From NCBI GenBank assembly GCA_963969345.1, contig OZ017770.1:2365246-2429245 (forward strand): a stretch of DNA of 64,000 bases, written 5' to 3'. The stretch comes from Turbatrix aceti (lineage: Eukaryota; Nematoda; Chromadorea; Rhabditida; Panagrolaimidae). Every line of letters begins with the position of its first letter. The first letter of the stretch is position 1. The translations under genes and the position numbers were made by a program. Of the stretch, positions 33,333 to 46,720 are shown one piece after another. The notes under the pieces were generated by a model. It was given only the letters and a program-made list of their open reading frames with translations. It did not search any database and was not told the DNA's origin.

Positions 33333-34693
33333 TTTTTAGTGCCAAGATTGTGTCTGTTGATCAACTCTTGGCCCCTATTGTTTATATAGGTCGTTCTTTT
33401 GTACTCCCCTCTGGCGTGCTTATTCTTTTGTCTCCCAAAACCATGGCTTATTTATTATTTACGTAAAATAATGAGTCAATTATGAGGGCTTGACCTGCTC
33501 TATGGCAACACATTTGATGTATGCAAAGGTTCGTTCGAGATTGACTGTCTAGATACGCCTGATGAGCTTCTCATTTACCCTTATTTCCTGTTTTGCGACA
33601 GTGGTTTTGCCCCCTCGCATTATAGAGGCGCCAATTTCCGGTGTTTCCTGGCATTGTCTCTTTCACAGGCTTAATCGCCCAAGCTTGGATAGCTCCAAGC
33701 TCGGTTAGTCGCACTCTATGTAAAACCTCTCTCTTCCGCGCACCACGCACTCCATATTACCGTTTTCAATCTTCATTGAGCCGTACATATTCTCATCTCC
33801 GATACTTGTTGACCTTTATTGAGTGCCGCATAGGGGTAAACCTTGGCGCGATGAATTTGCGCATTATCTCTCTTTTTGGGTTCAGTCAGTTGTTCCGAGT
33901 ATAAAGAGTGGGAACCGCGCCGAAGCCAGCAATGTCCTACTACCTGCCGGTCAGCCATGTGATGCTATCTTGATAAACGGTGTATGATTGTTTTTTATAC
34001 CAAACCGTCATTTATTTACATACCTTTGCTGATCGGTTACCCGACAATTTTTCTTTACCCAATGCCGCTTTCAAATTTTTCAAGCCTTGTCTCCGCCAGC
34101 TAATCAAGGTTTTTTTCCCTCCTTGACGAATGCTTCGTTTGAGCTCCATGGTAAATGTCACACACGTTCAGTGTGAACATGTTTTTTTTTATTTCGACGG
34201 GACATGCTCTTTCATGTTTTTAGGGTCATTGTATTACTAATACAAAGATGCAAACCGTCTCAGGCTGCATATTTGTGTCCCCCCTTTTGCGTTTCGTTTT
34301 ATTTTCACCGGATTTACGCAACGAAATTTTTGTCGAATTGTAACCTACTAACCATTTCACTCATAAGTAATTTGGTTTTTGCTTTAATTTCCTCGCATCT
34401 CGCGCATCTCTGAATTTGTGCGCGATGCATTGACCACTGCATCGAAGTACAACCAGGCTGCAAGCTTGTTGGTTGAGGTTCACTCTATATCTACGGTTTT
34501 GGACTACTCATTTTGGCGCAGCTTTCAAGTACCCTGGTTCAGATTTCATGCAAACACTGATTTTTCCGCGATCGTGTTGTTTTATGGTTTTTGGGGGTTT
34601 TGAACTTTTAAACACGGTATGTATGGCTTTAGGTCACCAAGATAGAGCGCCACAAAGCCGACTGACTCTCTCCGTTCGCCAGCTGATCTTATT

Positions 34694-37179
34694 ATGGCCT
34701 CAGCGCGGTCGACACCAACGACAATAGCGATTGGCCTTGAGAAAACATCGCTTTCTGATCTCAGTAACGCTGGATGTCCCAGGCCAGTTGTCTACAAGCA
34801 AAGCTTGAACCATCTCACTGCTACTGCCAAGCTCCGATCTGCGTGCCTCGATGTTCAGCGGTACTCGACGAGTGATGACGACAGTGGATGCATAATGGAC
34901 GAGTATGCTTGGGTGCCACCGGGATTGGACGCTGAAGGCGTGAGTTACCTTTTTCCATTTTTTCTTTAAAAATGGTATTTTCAATTAATTTTTTCTGCAG
35001 GTACACCTGTACTACTCATGCATTCCCGCCGAAAAGGTGCCACTTGTCAACAGTGTCGGCGAAAAGTGGCGTACCAATCAGCTTCAGTACCAGCACCCTT
35101 CACAGGACTCGGATCCCTTGTATTGCGGTAACCTGACTGAAATGGAAGAAAATGAGCTACGAACCATTGAACAGAAACGACGATTAGAATGCTTTGGACA
35201 AGGCATGGTTATTCGTGCTCCCGGTGCTTCGGTTGCCTTGGGCTGTCATCAGGTAGGGGAAAAGATAATTGTATGCTTTGACCAAAACAGGGATATGCAA
35301 TGTTGACCGGGATCATGTTTATGCAAAAACAAGGCAACTGTACAAACAATCTTGCATGAGACAGAGCAAGCGCTCGGTGGAGAGGCATTAGTCACTTTTG
35401 CGGCTTGGTCCTGCAAAACTGCCAATTGTTGAGACTGTGCACGACAACCATGTATAGGAGAGCAACACCCATGATTGGGGAGGGGGACTGTTTTTGACCA
35501 AAAACACTGTGAATTCTTTTTTATTTGAATTTAAAATTGGACATTGACAAATCACATGATTCATTCGAACACCAAACACAGGACACGCTTGTAAAAAATA
35601 ATTTTAAACAAAAAAATATTTCAGTGCAAGTGCTTAATTCAAGCTAACGAATTGGTCGTCTCCGCACCCGATCGGTTTGCCTGCAGCGTTTTTTGGCACC
35701 CCCAGTGCTTCGTTTGCGTTGAGTGTAATGAACTTCTCGTCGATCACCTGTACTACAGACACGATGGCAACGTGTACTGCGGACGGCACCATGCAGAGCG
35801 AATCAAGCCGAGGTGTGGTAATTGTGATGAGGTACGCATATTTCCGCTTGTAAACAGATTTTGTATTGCTCTTATTGCAGCTTATTTTCTGCTCGGAGTG
35901 CACGGAAGCCGAGGGCAGAGTATGGCACATGAAACATTTCATCTGCTGTCGATGTGACTGCCAATTGGGAGGCAAGCGATACATCGTGCATAATGACCAG
36001 CCATATTGCACCAAATGTTACAAGAAGTCTGCCCAGATCCGATGCAACACCTGTCGTAAGGAGATTGTCGCCGAAAAGTCACATATTACTCAGGTAATTT
36101 TTTTACATTAATTTTTTTTTTTTCATGAAATTTGTTTTTAAGGGCCAAACACACTGGCACGCTGACGAAAGATGTTTCTGCTGTGCAGTGTGCGAAAAGA
36201 ATCTGCTGGGGCGTCGGTATAGCTTCGTCGACGGTCGATTATTGTGTGGTGTCAACTCCTGCTCCAGAACGAAGAGCGCCGTGTCTCCAGACTTCCCCCA
36301 ACCCTCACCCTTGTGTTTCCAGATCCCACGGACTAGTTCGCAGTCATCAGTGCCGTCAGCGTCACCCAGCGTAGGGGGATCGTCGACGCCGTCCAGTTCC
36401 GCCTCACCCGCTCATTCAGAACGACCATGTTCCCAAAAAAGCTGTGATTCTCTGAACAACAAGCATGGCTTCAAGTCGCCCTCCAGAGTTCGTTTCGACC
36501 TTCGACCACAACATTTTGCTCTCAATCAACAGATGTTTCAAACGGTTTTGATCGCCAAGCCCCATCCTCCTCTTCGGGACCCACCGCCGCCCCCACCTCC
36601 CCTAAGTCTGCACACCTTTTCCCCACAGACCGAAAACGTCTACGAGACGGTGATTCCGCCTTCGCAATACTCTAATAACTTGCCTCCTGACTTTGGAATG
36701 GTCGACAACGCGAGGCGATCCAAGCGGCGGTCCAAGCGCAGAAATAACTTTGGTAACAATAACAATGACTATGTCCAGTCTTCTGAGTCGTCGTCAGATG
36801 ATTCAACAGGCGTCTACCGAAAGCCCTGTGTCGTGCCGACACCCCGATCTCATAGCGCGGATTGTCGACAAAAGAACTATTCCCGAGGCGACGATAATCG
36901 CCGCAGGTGTAGCTCGTGTTCTTCGTCGTCTTCAGAGTCTGATATCGACGATGTTTACCTATCGAACTACCTGGCAGTTTCTGACGATCATCCAGAAAAC
37001 AACAAGGTTTGTGCTTTTTTCATTCAATTATAAACAAACATTTTCCGATTTTTTTTCAGAACCAGAAAGCATCATTGGACGCCTTCAAAAGAAACAAATC
37101 GCAGTACAAACGCGGCAAACTTGTGACTAAATTCGCTAAGAACAAAAAATCTGCTCACAACAATTGTATCGTTTCGTAA
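34694..37179 (+). CDS. prickle: Prickle: PET + three LIM domains, prenylated
   Basis: Core planar-cell-polarity protein acting at the cell cortex with Van Gogh/Strabismus. Seven exons, all joins in phase. The PET domain runs from [20 protein letters not shown] through [20 protein letters not shown]. Three LIM domains follow with zinc ligands, for example [17 protein letters not shown], then [20 protein letters not shown], then [17 protein letters not shown]. The long C-terminal part is Ser/Pro-rich and basic ([12 protein letters not shown]) and contains acidic DDVY. The protein ends CIVS, a CaaX farnesylation box, as in Prickle and unlike Testin. The ATG at 34694 lies in a favourable context with no earlier in-frame ATG seen. 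Confidence 0.95.
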
Positions 37180-37339
37180 AGCTATTCTTGGGAGTCCGTG
37201 GTATGGACTGACTCATTGTTGCCTTGTGCATTGTGATCCTAATCGTGTAGCGCTTTCATCGTCGTTGTCTATTTTTGCGTTTTTTCTCCCTCAATACCGA
37301 TGACCATAAACCGAATCCTACTGCTTGTTCACCAAAGTT

Positions 37340-37345
37340 AATAAA
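37340..37345 (+). promoter_or_regulatory. polyadenylation signal AATAAA of Prickle
   Basis: 161 nt after the stop codon and 42 nt before the stop codon of the convergent ATP13A gene, so the two 3' ends nearly or actually overlap. Confidence 0.65.
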
Positions 37346-37386
37346 ATATTAACGTGTGTATTATTGAGAAACTGCGAAAACATTGT

Positions 37387-40300
37387 TCAAGAAATTATAA
37401 TTTGAGTCGGGGGGTCGGTTAGTAGCAATGCAGAAGAACGATCTACCATGTTAGAATCCGTCGAGCTAAAGCACGTGTGGTTGTGGTTGACGTTATTTGA
37501 ATTGAGATTGGTAGAGGGAGGTAAGGCGGTTTTTGTCTCATCGACCAGGTCATGGAGCGAGGGTGCTGAGTTGCAGTGCTCGGCTATCACGGTACGCAGC
37601 CAGTTTGGCTCGTTGCCAACGGCGAGCAAGAAGCGTTCGAACTTGTTGGTGTTGGCTGAACCCTTGATGATCTCGCTCCGCTTTCGTGCTCTGAAAAAAT
37701 TGAAAATTAACAATTTTTCATAAAAATAAAAAAACTTACTTTTCACGCAAACCCAGTACAAATTTCTCAATGAAATAGATTTCGTAAATGTACGAAACGA
37801 TGCCACTGGTAATTGCCACCATAAAAACAAGCAATCGATCGACGAAATACGGAATCGGATCAAATTCGAACCAATCGATAATAAAATCGGCAGGGGCAAG
37901 CGTGATCCAGGCAGATATCGCTGTGATGACGAGCAGCGTAACGCAGAGAGGCTTGTTGCGGTAGAGAGGAGCACGGTAGGGATGACCCTTGCTATAGATT
38001 ATGGCCAGTGTGATGTACTGGAACGATGAAACGCAGAACAGCGCTGTGCCCTGCATCGTGCGACGGTCTTCATCGTCGTGGGATATCGGCATTGCGTAGG
38101 GGATAAACCAGGGCTGACTAGCAGTGTAGAGGAAAGTGAATATTTGAAAGGTACCAATGATTACAATTTGGCCTAAAATGGACAGCACAGATGCTGCTGA
38201 GAGAAGTCGAGTAGGCGGAGGATTGCGGGTAAGTTTGGCACTTGCGGGGGTATAACCGAAGAAAACAGCGACTAGAGTGATCAAACCCAAATCAATATAA
38301 AGAAACTGAAATCAAAAAATGTAAAACACAGTATCATAAAAAACGACTCACCTGAAAGTCTGCAAGATTTGTATTGAGCCAGTAAAGCTGCATGATAGTA
38401 ATAAACTGAGTCAACGAGTAACCGGCCATGTACTTGAAGATCCCGAAAGAAGTAACAAGAGCCGCTCGGCCTTCACGGATAATCATGGGCACGCATCGGA
38501 TGTCCGGATTCTTCGACGTGAAGGGAGCGGCGATAGAAGCCTCGGCTTCGGAAAGACTGATACCTGCGTGGGCAGCCTTGAGTGCTGCGCAGTCGTTGGC
38601 GCCATCACCGCACATTGCCACGGTGTAGTCAACTTCTTGGAGCTTGTTGATAAGCAACTGCTTCTGATCCGGTGACATGCGAGCAAAGACGTCGCACACG
38701 CAGATGAGTTTGTCGACTAGTTCTGGGTATTCTTCGCACACGATGGCAAACGTCGGCCCAGCTATTGCCAGGTGGTAGGTTGAAGCTATGAGATTGCAAC
38801 TCTCATGGTCGACTTCTCGGGGATCTGCTTCGATCACTTCCTCGCTCGATGAAACTGATTGTTGGAGAATAAGCTGCGTGCGGCCGTCGTGCCGCTCGTG
38901 AATCGTTTTTTCGAGGAGGAATGCCCGTTTGTGGGGACGGATGATACCGCACTCACGTGCAACACTCATGGCAGTCAGCAGGTTGTCACCGGTTACCATT
39001 ACCGTTCGAATGTGAGCTCTATAAAAATATACAAAACATAATACAAGTTTTTAAAAACGAATCTCACCTATTTAGCTGATTAATAACTCCCAAAGTCTGC
39101 TTCTTTATCCTGTTTTCCATCGCTATGATCCCCAACATTGTCAGATTGCATTCGATTGTCTCACGCTTCACTCTCTGACACTTGGCATAACTCATCCTGA
39201 ATTCCTTCTTTGCTACCGTAATCAGACGATATCCATGTTGAGCGTATCGGTTGACAACGTCGAAGTAGTCGATGGGAATGGAGTCCTCATCGCACAGCGA
39301 AGCTATCATTTCAGGTGCTCCCTTGACGTAGAGGTGCATGCGATGGCTTTCTTCTTTAGGATTATGCACAATGACTGCCATGCGTTGGAGGGAAGAACTG
39401 AACGTAAACTGTCGAATAATAGCTAACTCAATTTCAGATTCCGCTCCAAAATGGGCAGTCGGTGAGCGTACGACAGTGGGCTGCAACATGTCAAAACGTG
39501 CTGTTTCCTCGACTGGGACATCCGGCTGAATTTCATCCATGATCCATCCCGCCTTACGGAATAGAATCAGGTCCAGTGGGTCGCCACAGAGCTCGTTGTC
39601 AATCCTTAAAAATTAATTTTGAAGGGCAAAAAAATAAAAAAACCTACATAATCAAGCTATGGCACGTCGCTACCGCTTTCATGAGTTCACCGTCCATGGG
39701 TAGTTCATCTTCTTGGCATTCGGTAAGCTCACCACCGAATTCAGGCTTTTGACGATCGGTTGTGTTTCCCGGGAAGATCGCACGTAAACAGTTGAAATCA
39801 AGGCCGTCTTCCGTTAATGTGCCCGTTTTGTCAAAGCATACCTAAACAAAATTTTTGTTCATCTGTTTGCAAAAAAATAAAGTTGAAACATACCGTATTA
39901 ATGGCACCACACGTATTTATCGTCGACGGAGAAATACAAAAGATTTGCTTTGCCCGTAGGCGCATTTGAGCAGCCAGAATACCAATACTCATAGCTGCAG
40001 GAAGAGCAGGAGGCACGACAATGGTGATGATATCTAGAGACCGCAAGATGACACTCTTGACCTGCGACTGACGAATCAGCATGATTATGATGGTATATAC
40101 GAATCCGACGCCCGCAATGCAAGCAAGAAAGCCGACAAACTTGAAGAGATCCTTCGTAAAGCGGAAATCAACGGGTTTGGGGTACATTATTGACCGTACA
40201 AGTTGTCCCTTGAGCGTGGAATAGGCCGTTCGAATCACAATCGCCGAGACCGGCTCTCCGCCATAGAATCGAGTCTGCAAGACGTGGGTGCCACAGAATA

Positions 40301-41642
40301 CAATGTGCTTCGAGTGATCCGTGACACAGAGCGGTTCATCCTCATCCTTTGTCTTGGGCAGAGGCACCTTCGTGATTGGCACCGACTCGCCGGTAAGCAT
40401 TGACTCGTTTACAATTACGGTACCGTTCATCAATACAGCGTCGCACTGAAGAATGCATCCATGGGGTGGAATGAGTAGAATGTCACCAGGAACAAGGTTT
40501 TCGCTGGCAATGATGATGTGATTGCCATTACGCCTTACATGCACTTCTTCATGCACGGCGACCATGCTTCGCAGCTTTCGCTCCTGTCGTCGGGTTTGGA
40601 AGACGTCCATGACGATTGACATTACGGACATCAAAACAATGATGGATGCGTAGTATGCGTAGTTGTCACAATACCATACCAAAACGCTAAAAATAAAAAA
40701 TGCCATACGAAATCCACGTGAAAAAGCTTACCTGTAGATTTGAAAAATGTAAAACGGTGAGATGACCTCTTTGAATAACAACACGTAAATTGGTTTCAAC
40801 TTGACGTCAATCAGGTTTTTTCCGTAGACAACAATCCGGTTTGCATGTGTGTGTTCGTCTACTCCAAGATTTTCTTCGAAAATTGAATGATATGTGCTCA
40901 GAGGGATCTTAAATGTGTTTTCATTGCCTCATTATTTTCATTGCACCAATTTTGAACTCACGTATTCTTCGAGATCTTGTACGGTAAAAAAGCATGCTTT
41001 TTCTGGATGCCAGATGTACGTCAGCTTGCGATACGTAAAATGCCGTAGCTGAAACACTTCCAGTTCCCCTGCTGCATCAGGAATCCTCAGTGGTACTTCG
41101 TTCTGGCATTTCATGACCCGAACCGGTCTATAGACCACGTTGTGATGATCATCGCTAAATCCACGTCATTTTCATCTCATGAACATGAAAAACTACCCTC
41201 AAACTTACTGGACTAGTACGTACTCAGCCGTTGACAACGGACACCGATTTGCCGTACACGCTACCTTTACTAGCGGGTACCAGTAGTAAAATAATTGCAA
41301 TAAGCCTAGCGTTAGGAACGAAGCTATCCATACCAATACCTTCAACGTTGTGTGTTAGACGAAAATCAACATGGAAGAATTAAAAATTGAACCAACATTT
41401 TTGACTATACTGGAACGATAACCGTAGAGCTGGAGTGTTTCGTCGCCGGACGTAACAGACATATGATGTTCAACCGAAAAGTGTACATCTGAATGCTCCA
41501 TCTGGAGTTGATCCAAATCATTGAGGGAGTGCGCAAATCCAACGCCCCGACGAGTCGACGATTCCGACGACATGGCTCCGTAACCCGTCAAATCACCCGG
41601 ACTAAAATCGCCAATCAATGGCTCAGTCTCCGTTGAGGTCAT
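37387..41642 (-). CDS. P5B-type ATPase (ATP13A2/3 family, nematode CATP)
   Basis: Endo-lysosomal P-type ATPase; characterised family members export polyamines from lysosomes. About 1,150 residues over about ten exons. Seen in order: an acidic N-terminus, the P5B signature GYRSSIVK with the membrane-inserted VLVWIASFLTLGLLQLFYYW, an actuator motif LTGESVPITK, the P5B substrate-site motif VVPPALPAAMSIG (PPALP in M4), the phosphorylation site DKTGTLTEDG, nucleotide-binding VKGAPE, VMVTGDN, and the hinge MCGDGANDCAALK. The C-terminal membrane helices are followed by a Ser/Asn-rich tail ending QIIIS. All catalytic motifs are intact. The gene converges on Prickle, with 207 nt between stop codons. 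Confidence 0.96.
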
Positions 41643-43562
41643 AATTCTGGTTATTTGACACCCGAAAGTGCTACCTGTAGTCTTAGTACTAAATATTGAT
41701 GAATAATTTACAGATGATTACAGCAACGCATAAGTAAAAAAGCGGAATAGCATATGAATTAATCGATGAAACATGCGCAGAAATCAAGATGCCTGTTGTT
41801 TTGTCGGGCAAAAAAAATCTCTTATCTCGGTCTGTCTTCTTCCCTTTGAGAGAGCACAGCCCAGTAAATGTGTCAGAAAGGCAGGTGAGCGTGGACAAGA
41901 AGCACTACCGTGAGTAAGTATTTGCCGTGCGTCTGATATTGCTGATAAAACAAAAACGAGGACACAAACCTGCAGTATTCTGTGATGTGTATATGTGTAT
42001 AAAGTGCTGGCTAGTGGAAATGTTACCGAATTCCCGATTTACGAACTGAGCTCTGCAAGAGCAGCTCTTGCTGGCTCATTGAAGGTTAAATCGGCGTGAA
42101 CCAAGCAAGAATTCTGGAGACAATAATCTGAACGTGGAAAAAAAGGTAAGTGGCTTATTAACAGGCAACCATGGAAGCGCAAATTTTTCCGCGAAATCAT
42201 TCAACAAGTCCCCCTACTTCATTATCATTATTATATGAGCTGATAAAAAATTTAAAACGAAAGGGGGCGAAAGTGTCATAAACGCATGAGCCCATATATC
42301 ATGCACTTCTTAAAGTGACAGTTTTTACAACGCATTATCCATTAGGCCCGAAAAAAAGCGGGAGAAGGGATTGTTTTTGTCTGAAAAAAATGCGCGTAAC
42401 AACAAAGTTATCCCAAGATGATATCTGCTTTAATATTCGGCGTCAATGCAGACACCAAAAAGTGATGATCGTGTGCAAACAGATCGTGCAGACAAAACAT
42501 CATTTTTTCCATTGTAAGAAGAAGCACATAAAAGGTGAGCAAAGGAGTTGCAGACAGGTAGAAAGGGCATAAAAATGTTAAGTGGTCTGGCGGGAAAAAA
42601 TGTAAGAGGCGTGTACATGACCTTTATGTAGTGCAACCTTTACCTCGATTCCGAATTCTGACAGCTTTTTATAGTGAAAAAGCATAGGTTGATAGCACGC
42701 TAAAAAAAATTGGCCTCACGTGGAAAACAACAAAGGGCAATAAAAATGATGTTTTTTTCACATGAGGCATACTTCGTCCATGAATAGCAATCAGTCTTCC
42801 CGGAAAAATTCATGAATGGCGATCAGTCTTCCCAGAAAAATTAAAACAAACAGAAGACAAGAAACATTATTCAAAAATAAATTAACAAAAAAAAAGTTCA
42901 GGCTGCTAACAAAAAGTTTGCAAATCAAAATAAAAGCCTGAAATCACAAAAATCAATTTAACATACAGTTTTTGTGGTGCATCGGTCCCGCAAATCGCAC
43001 CCCTATTAAAAGCCGTATTACAAACAGATTTATATGTGGATTAATTAAATGTATCAAGGTTACTGGATCGAACATAAAAAGCGCATGTCTGCACTTTTTT
43101 CAACCTCCCGACCTTACCTGTGGGTAACAAACCGGCAGTTTACCACGGTAGCCCAACGATAGCTCAAAAAATGAACCAAACTCCGTGATTACCGGTTTTT
43201 ATATAACTGCAAAGTTAAACAGAAGAGCTAAAAATATTATTGATATTCTCGAGACTCGTTATTTTTCTAGCTCAGCTTGCTGTGTTATCATTTCAGGGTC
43301 ATACGAAGCTGTAAGTATGCCCGGTGTGTCCAAAAAGATGATTGCTGGCCGCCGGTATGCAGCTTCAAAAAATTGTATAATAACGAAGGAAAGACATGGC
43401 TGTTAAGACGATAAGCGATAAGGGAGGAAAAATGCGCGAACGCAGCGTACCACGCAGGCGCATACTCTTGACACGATTTAGGCCTTGGACTGACGTTGCT
43501 TTTCACTCGGTGGTCGTATATTCGTTGTGTGCGGCTCTCCTTTTTTTCCTTTTGCTGTAATT
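41643..43562. other. 1.9-kb divergent intergenic region (ATP13A / HYOU1)
   Basis: Should carry the promoters of two divergent genes. It is purine-rich on the plus strand, with many AAAAA runs. A 32-bp tandem duplication lies at 42779-42842. I recognise no gene; frames up to 107 codons lack other support. Confidence 0.5.
42779..42842. repeat. 32-bp unit, tandem duplicate
   Basis: Two adjacent 32-bp copies (42779-42810 and 42811-42842) beginning CATGAAT and ending AAAAATT, with three differences, all purine transitions. Confidence 0.9.
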
Positions 43563-46500
43563 ATGGCATTTTCTTTTATCTCTTGGTTTTTATTTGCCTT
43601 ATGTATCTCTATACCGGTATCAGGTAAGTCATAGGGTTGGTAGGCAGCTGTTTAAGGTGATCATGGGTTGTAGAAGCGTCGCTGGCAGCGATGTCCTTCG
43701 ATCTCGGGTCGCAGTATCTTAAATTTGGATTAGTCAAGGCCGGTATTCCCATGGAAATTGTGTTGAATAAGGAATCGCAGCGTAAAACCCCTGCTCTCAT
43801 TGGCTTTAACAACGGTGAACGCGTCTTTGGGGAAAGTGCTCTACAACTGGTGGGTTTTTTGTTTGCCTCTTCCTTGACCAGTTGTCATCCTTCGCTTTGC
43901 AGTCCTACAAGCACCCAGAGAGAGTTATCCAGGGCATTACCACTCTCATCGGAAAGAACATCGACAATCCGTTGGTGCAGGCTTGGATTGCGGAATTTCC
44001 CTATCACACGTTGACTGTGTCGCAGGATGAACGCACGACTTCTCCACGTCCTTCGCTGGTCATCACGACCAAGGCAGGCGATTCCTACCCCGTTGAGGTG
44101 CTTCTGGCCATGATTATCTCCAATGCCCGTGACCAGGTGGCCGCTTTCGCCAAGCAGCCGGTTTCGAACGTCGTGATATCCGTTCCGGCTTACTACACCC
44201 AGGCTGAGAGGCAGAGTATCTGGCTTGCCGCCCAAAGTGCCAAACTCAACGTCCTGCAATTCATCAGCGACGGATCCGCTGCCGCTCTCAGCTATGCCTT
44301 CACCCGCCGCAACGATATTACCGAAACCGTGCAAAATGTTCTTATCTATGATGTCGGCGCCAGCAAGATCACCGCTACCGTCGTCGAACTCAGCCTGGCT
44401 AAGGGCAAGACTGCCAAGGATACCTTCCCTCTCATCAAGGTCATCGGCGTTGGTTTCGACCGTGGATTCGGCGGTCACGTACTTACACGTCATCTCCGCG
44501 ACTATCTTGCTGACCAGTTCACCAAGACTCACAAGACCAGCCAGCCGATCACCAAAAACCTCCGTGCCATGGCCAAGTTGCTGAAGGAATCCGAACGCGT
44601 CAAGCACGTGCTGTCTGCCAACACGAAGACTTATGCCCAGGTGGAAAGCCTCTTTGAAGACCAGGACTTCCGTCAAGAGGTGAACCGCGAAGTTGTCAAC
44701 GATCTTGTTTCCGCGACCCAGGCTACCTGGCTGAAGCCTATCGAAGATGCTCTTCGCATGGCGGAAATCGGAATTGGAAACGTCGACCAGATTGTTCTCT
44801 TCGGTGCTGGCACTCGTCTTCCGCTTCTGCAGGACATCATTCGCGAATTTTTCAAGGGGTGCGTTGCTTTTTCACATTATTTTTTATGAATTGACTTTTT
44901 TATTGCAGAAAGGAAGCCAACCGTTTCCTCAATACGGATGAAGCCGTCGCTCTCGGAGCTGTTTACCAAGCTGCCCACGTCAGTGCTGGTTTCAAAGTCA
45001 AACGCATCGATGTCCTCGAACTTGTCCTCTATCCCGTTGCTCTGTCCTACGAACAAATCAACGAGGAAACCAAGGAGACCCGGGCTGTTTCTCGTGTCCT
45101 GTTCCCCTACAAGAGCCACTACCCTACCAACCGCAAGATTATTACTTTCACGCCCGAAGGACCAGTTCTCCAGAAGGATCCCTTCGTTGCACAGCTCCAT
45201 TACGGCAAGCTCAACCTGTCTCCCCGCCAGATTGAAGAATTCGGCGAAGCATCCACGAATCTTACCAGCGTCGTCTTCAGTGGAGTCAAGGAACAGGTTG
45301 AGAAAAACGCGGCTAAGGGCACTCATGAATTCAAGTTCGTCAAGGCTTACTTTGTCATCGATTCATTTGGTCGTGCTCAGAGCGATGGTGCCGATATTTT
45401 CTTTGAGTCTCCTGAAGTCAAGAAAAATTCGACTATTGAAGGTCAGTTTTTTATAATATCCTGCAATTTATTAATTTTTTTTTGTGTTTTCAGCGATTGT
45501 AGACTCCATCGGCAACTTCTTCAGCTCTGGAAACACAGCCGAAGAAGATAAGGAAGCAACTTCTGAAGAATCCGTTCCTACTCCCGAAACTCCTGAACCG
45601 GAACCCCCAGCTGCCGAACCGGAAACCACAACCCAGGCTCCTGATGCCTCTGATAGTGCCAAGGACAAGGACACCACGACTCCCCCTCCGACGACCGAGG
45701 ATGCAAAGGCACCCAAGGAGACCAAGCCGTCTGGAAATGCCACCGCTGAAGAGCCTGCTGCCAAGAAACCCCGTGTTGTCAAGAACAAGCTTAAGATCAA
45801 GCATGAAAACGATGTTACTGAGGTTTCTGACGTCGAACTCACCGAGATTCGACGAGTGTAAGTTTTTATGCCATTTTTTTCATTGAACAACGGGTTTTTA
45901 TAGGCTTGAGAAATTCGATTCCGCGGAGCGAGCCAAGGCCCAGCGCGATGTTGCTCACAACGAACTCGAAGCTCTCGTCTACGATATCCAGGACAAACTC
46001 ACTAACCCTGAATTCACGGACTACGGTCGTGGTAACGAAGTTGAGAACCTCACTGATATCGTCCATGCTGCTTCCCAGTGGCTCGAAGATGAAGTTGGCC
46101 CTGACACCGGTATCGAAGAACTTTTGGCTCGCAAGGAGGGCATCGACTCCATTGTTAACGTCATCACCCGTCGTCGAAAGGATCTGAATGAGCGCCCGAT
46201 TCTCACCAAGCGTCTGACCGATGCTCTGAATGAAACCGATTCCTTCCGTCAGACGCTCCAGACCCTGCACAACGAAACGCTTGGTGAATCGTTCTTCTCG
46301 CGTCTTATCAAGATCGTTGAGGAGGTTAAGACGTTCTCTGAGGAACGCCTGCCAGGTACCGAGGACGATCTGACGCTTAACGTTGATTTGATCAAACAGG
46401 TTTGTTTTTTTAAAGGATGTTCTAATTTTATATAATTTTTTTTTAAGATTGAACGCCTGGAACGCGCAACCACTGAATTCGCCACCAAGACCGCCCGCAA

Positions 46501-46720
46501 GCTCAAGCAGCTCGAACTTGCCGCCAAGAAGGCTGCTCTCGAAGCCGCCAAGGCCAAGAACGAAACTGAGACTGAGACTACTGACGCGAAGCAGAACCAG
46601 ACGACTACCGAAGGTTCGGCCGAAGCAACTCCCGACACTGATGGTACCAATACGGCTGATACTCCAAATACTTCCGAAAACGCTGCTGACCAGGATCAGA
46701 AGGCCCACGAAGAATTCTAA
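43563..46720 (+). CDS. HYOU1: HYOU1/GRP170: ER-lumen large Hsp70
   Basis: ER chaperone of the Hsp110/GRP170 branch, acting with BiP as nucleotide exchange factor and holdase. About 900 residues, seven exons. A signal peptide ([20 protein letters not shown]) leads into [20 protein letters not shown] and [20 protein letters not shown], the GRP170 form of the nucleotide-binding domain start. Later come [43 protein letters not shown] and [17 protein letters not shown]. An acidic, Pro/Thr-rich loop (near 45540-45760), an extended helical domain and a Lys/Ala-rich then Asn/Thr-rich tail follow. The last four residues are HEEF, not KDEL. Codon use is GC-rich in exon 3, consistent with high expression. 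Confidence 0.96.

Larger units (their letters stand above)
27480..34693. other. 7.2-kb gene-poor stretch
   Basis: The longest region here without a recognisable gene. Plus-strand T-rich, with many short frames. No transposase, reverse transcriptase or terminal repeats found. The only items that stand out are an imperfect inverted repeat at 30247-30344, a reverse-strand protein-like frame around 30550-30900, and a 63-codon exon-like frame at 33141-33332. It could be a long upstream regulatory region for Prickle, intronic or promoter DNA of an unrecognised gene, or decayed sequence. Confidence 0.5.

Noticed and set aside
43885..44676. 263-codon reverse-strand open frame
   Set aside because: It lies opposite the conserved HYOU1 exon; the GC-rich codon bias of that exon keeps the antisense frame open. 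No start context or splice signals of its own.
45471..45890. 139-codon reverse frame rich in Ser/Val/Gly
   Set aside because: Antisense of the acidic Pro/Thr loop of HYOU1.
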